Shown here: piece by piece, positions 40,302 through 41,492 of the stretch | Layout: the number at the start of each line of letters is the position of its first letter | Numbering within the stretch: position 1 is the first letter of the stretch | Assembly: GCA_002366795.1 (NCBI GenBank) | Contig: DFBX01000097.1 | Location: 1 to 41,492, forward strand | DNA length: 41,492 bases | Reading direction: 5' to 3' | From: Rhodobacteraceae bacterium UBA3069 | GTDB taxonomy: Bacteria > Pseudomonadota > Alphaproteobacteria > Rhodobacterales > Rhodobacteraceae | The notes under the pieces: generated by a model | What the model was told of the DNA's origin: nothing | What the model saw: the letters and a program-made list of their open reading frames with translations, nothing else | The model's database searches: none | Translations under genes and position numbers: made by a program

Positions 40302-40757
40302 TCAGGTGATCGCTTCGAGCCGCTCTTTCGACAGATCGCCCGGCACGATGGTGATCGGCACGGGCAGGCTGCCCGCGCTGCGCGAAAGCTGTGTGACCAA
40401 TGGGCCGGGGCCTTTCTTGTCATTGCCCGCGCCCAGCACCAGCACGCCGATTTCAGGGTCATCCGCGATCTGGGCAAGGATTTGGGTCACCGGCTCGCCC
40501 TCGCGGATCACCAGTTCGGGGTCCACGCCCTGCTTGTCGCGCATCCACTTTGCGAAGACCTCGAAATGGACCTCGATCCGTTCCCGGGCTTCTTCGCGCA
40601 TGATGTCACCGACACCGATCCAGTGGTTGAACTCCTCTGGCGGGATGATCGACAGGATTTCGACGCCGCCGCCCGACCCCGCGGCCCGCATGGCGGCAAA
40701 GCGCATGGCGTTCAGGCATTCGCGGCTGTCATCAAGAACGACAAGGAACTTGCGCAT
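40302..40757 (-). CDS. Universal stress protein (UspA family)
   Basis: A 151-aa single Usp domain. KFLVVLDDSRECLNAMRFAA is the first strand-helix, and LVLGAGNDKKGPGPLVTQLS with VPITIVPGDL is the nucleotide-binding end, though the usual G-x2-G-x9-GS/T motif is degenerate (GAGNDKKGPGPLVTQLSRS). This leaves open whether it binds ATP. GGGAG precedes ATG 40757. Its role is stress survival by family. Confidence 0.85.
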   Translation of the reverse strand: MRKFLVVLDDSRECLNAMRFAAMRAAGSGGGVEILSIIPPEEFNHWIGVGDIMREEARERIEVHFEVFAKWMRDKQGVDPELVIREGEPVTQILAQIADDPEIGVLVLGAGNDKKGPGPLVTQLSRSAGSLPVPITIVPGDLSKERLEAIT

Positions 40758-40839
40758 TTGGGTCTCCCTTTGCGCGGATCATGGCGCAAGTGACGGGGGC
40801 AGGCAACTGTCTAAGCGATGCGGTGACATGCGCGCGAGG

Positions 40840-40914
40840 GGGAGGGGTCAGCCCCTCCCGCCGGAAGGCTTTGGCCTTCCGTCTCCTACCCCGGAGGATT
40901 TGCGGCAAAATGAA
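40840..40914. repeat. Twin GC hairpins and a divergent dispersed-repeat copy
   Basis: GGGAGGGG-TCAG-CCCCTCCC (40840-40859) is followed by CGGAAGGC-TTTG-GCCTTCCG (40862-40881), then GGATTTGCGGCAAAATGAA (40896-40914), a relative of the 8889 repeat. No T-tract is visible. The whole 296-bp gap 40758-41053 holds nothing else I can support. Confidence 0.5.
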
Positions 40915-41053
40915 TGCGAAGGGGCGGTGGGCGTTGGCGGCCCAGTCGCGGGATAGGGGGCGGGCCTTGTCGTGATGCGGGCGGTGCTGCGGGGGGAGGC
41001 GGGCCCGAAGGGGCCGATGAGGGGGCTGCCAAGCCCCTCTTGCCCTTGCGCGA

Positions 41054-41492
41054 TCAGGTGCTGGCGGCCCAGTCCCAGTACATCTGGCGCACATGTTTCG
41101 TGACCGGGCCGACGGGGTATTGCGTGTCATCGAAGGCGGTGACGGGGGTGACCTTGCTCATGTTGCCGGACAGGAACACCTCGTCGGCGTTGTGAACATC
41201 GTCGAAGGTCATCACGCATTCATGGACTTCGGTGCCGTCTGCACGAAGGCTCTCGATATGTCGCGCGCGGGTGATACCGGCCAGGAAGGTGCCATTGGGG
41301 ATGGGGGTGAACACCGCGCCATCCTTGACGATGAACACATTCGTCGAGGCGGTTTCGGCCAAATTGCCCATTGCATCGGCCACCAGTGCGTTGCCGAAGC
41401 CCTTGGCGCGGGCCTCGGTCAGCATGCGGGCGTTGTTGGGGTAAAGGCAGCCTGCCTTGGCGTTCACTACAGAGGTGGTCCTAGATTTTCGA
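41054..41492 (-). CDS. ilvE: Branched-chain amino-acid aminotransferase, C-terminal part
   Basis: The reading frame stays open to the right window edge, so the N-terminal part lies outside; 145 residues are visible. Fold-type IV PLP features are NAKAGCLYPNNARM, NALVADAMGNLAETASTNVF (cofactor and carboxylate contacts) and TPIPNGTFLAGITRARHIE (PLP phosphate loop). It ends in RQMYWDWAAST. BCATs transaminate leucine, isoleucine and valine. A related D-amino-acid or aminodeoxychorismate lyase member is less likely. Confidence 0.88.
   Translation of the reverse strand, partial: RKSRTTSVVNAKAGCLYPNNARMLTEARAKGFGNALVADAMGNLAETASTNVFIVKDGAVFTPIPNGTFLAGITRARHIESLRADGTEVHECVMTFDDVHNADEVFLSGNMSKVTPVTAFDDTQYPVGPVTKHVRQMYWDWAAST

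Overview
The window is a contiguous piece of a GC-rich alphaproteobacterial chromosome, almost certainly from the order Rhodobacterales (roseobacter/Rhodobacter relatives). The reasons are the gene families and their arrangement. There is an sdhCDAB operon with an extra gene between sdhA and sdhB. The ethylmalonyl-CoA pathway pair ecm and ccr is divergent. A luxR-luxI locus carries a small overlapping upstream gene. There are a Hint-domain protein, hisC-tyrC, nfuA-tsaB-rimI, and CtrA-type TTAA-N7-TTAA boxes. No tRNA, rRNA, CRISPR array, insertion sequence or phage gene was seen.

Layout. 1-1143: decayed fragments, one intact TM2-domain protein, a terminator, a repeated palindrome (TTTGTGATCACGC) and a hairpin-rich leader in front of sdhC. 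1164-5460: sdhC-sdhD-sdhA-(sulfotransferase-like)-sdhB and a terminator. 5470-7640: a methyltransferase interrupted by one stop codon, two very small genes, and a DUF1989 gene frameshifted in a C8 tract. 7653-8870: deoD and a GNAT acetyltransferase. 9041-12724: ecm and ccr, divergent around a 316-bp control region. 12725-14760: quorum sensing (71-aa protein, LuxR regulator, LuxI synthase). 14862-17163: RecD-like helicase and a doubly frameshifted RTX-type gene. 17358-22008: a solo CoxL-type molybdoenzyme subunit, a lipoprotein and an acyl-CoA synthetase. 22203-25650: nitronate monooxygenase-like protein, LpxR-like outer-membrane enzyme and Hint protein. 25660-27347: rpsD with a structured leader and a palindromic-repeat tail, and a DUF2202 protein. 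27567-30348: hisC, tyrC and an extensin-like protein, translationally coupled. 30497-36996: TauE/SafE exporter plus partner, then a BMP-type nucleoside ABC transporter operon. 37161-38750: nfuA-tsaB-rimI. 38828-41492: trypsin-like protease, universal stress protein and the C-terminal part of a branched-chain aminotransferase running off the window end.

How the genes fit together. Most are central-metabolism or housekeeping genes: TCA cycle/complex II, acetyl-CoA assimilation by the ethylmalonyl-CoA pathway, aromatic and histidine amino-acid synthesis, nucleoside uptake and phosphorolysis (BMP-ABC transporter and DeoD), Fe-S maturation, tRNA t6A modification and ribosomal protein S4. The most interesting material lies around the genes. 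It includes the structured leaders of sdhC, rpsD and luxI, the repeated TGATCA palindromes, two CtrA-type boxes, dispersed and tandem palindromic repeats, and the unrelated sulfotransferase-like gene inside the sdh operon. Several genes are broken by a single small lesion, so either local decay or base-call errors in the assembly should be considered.
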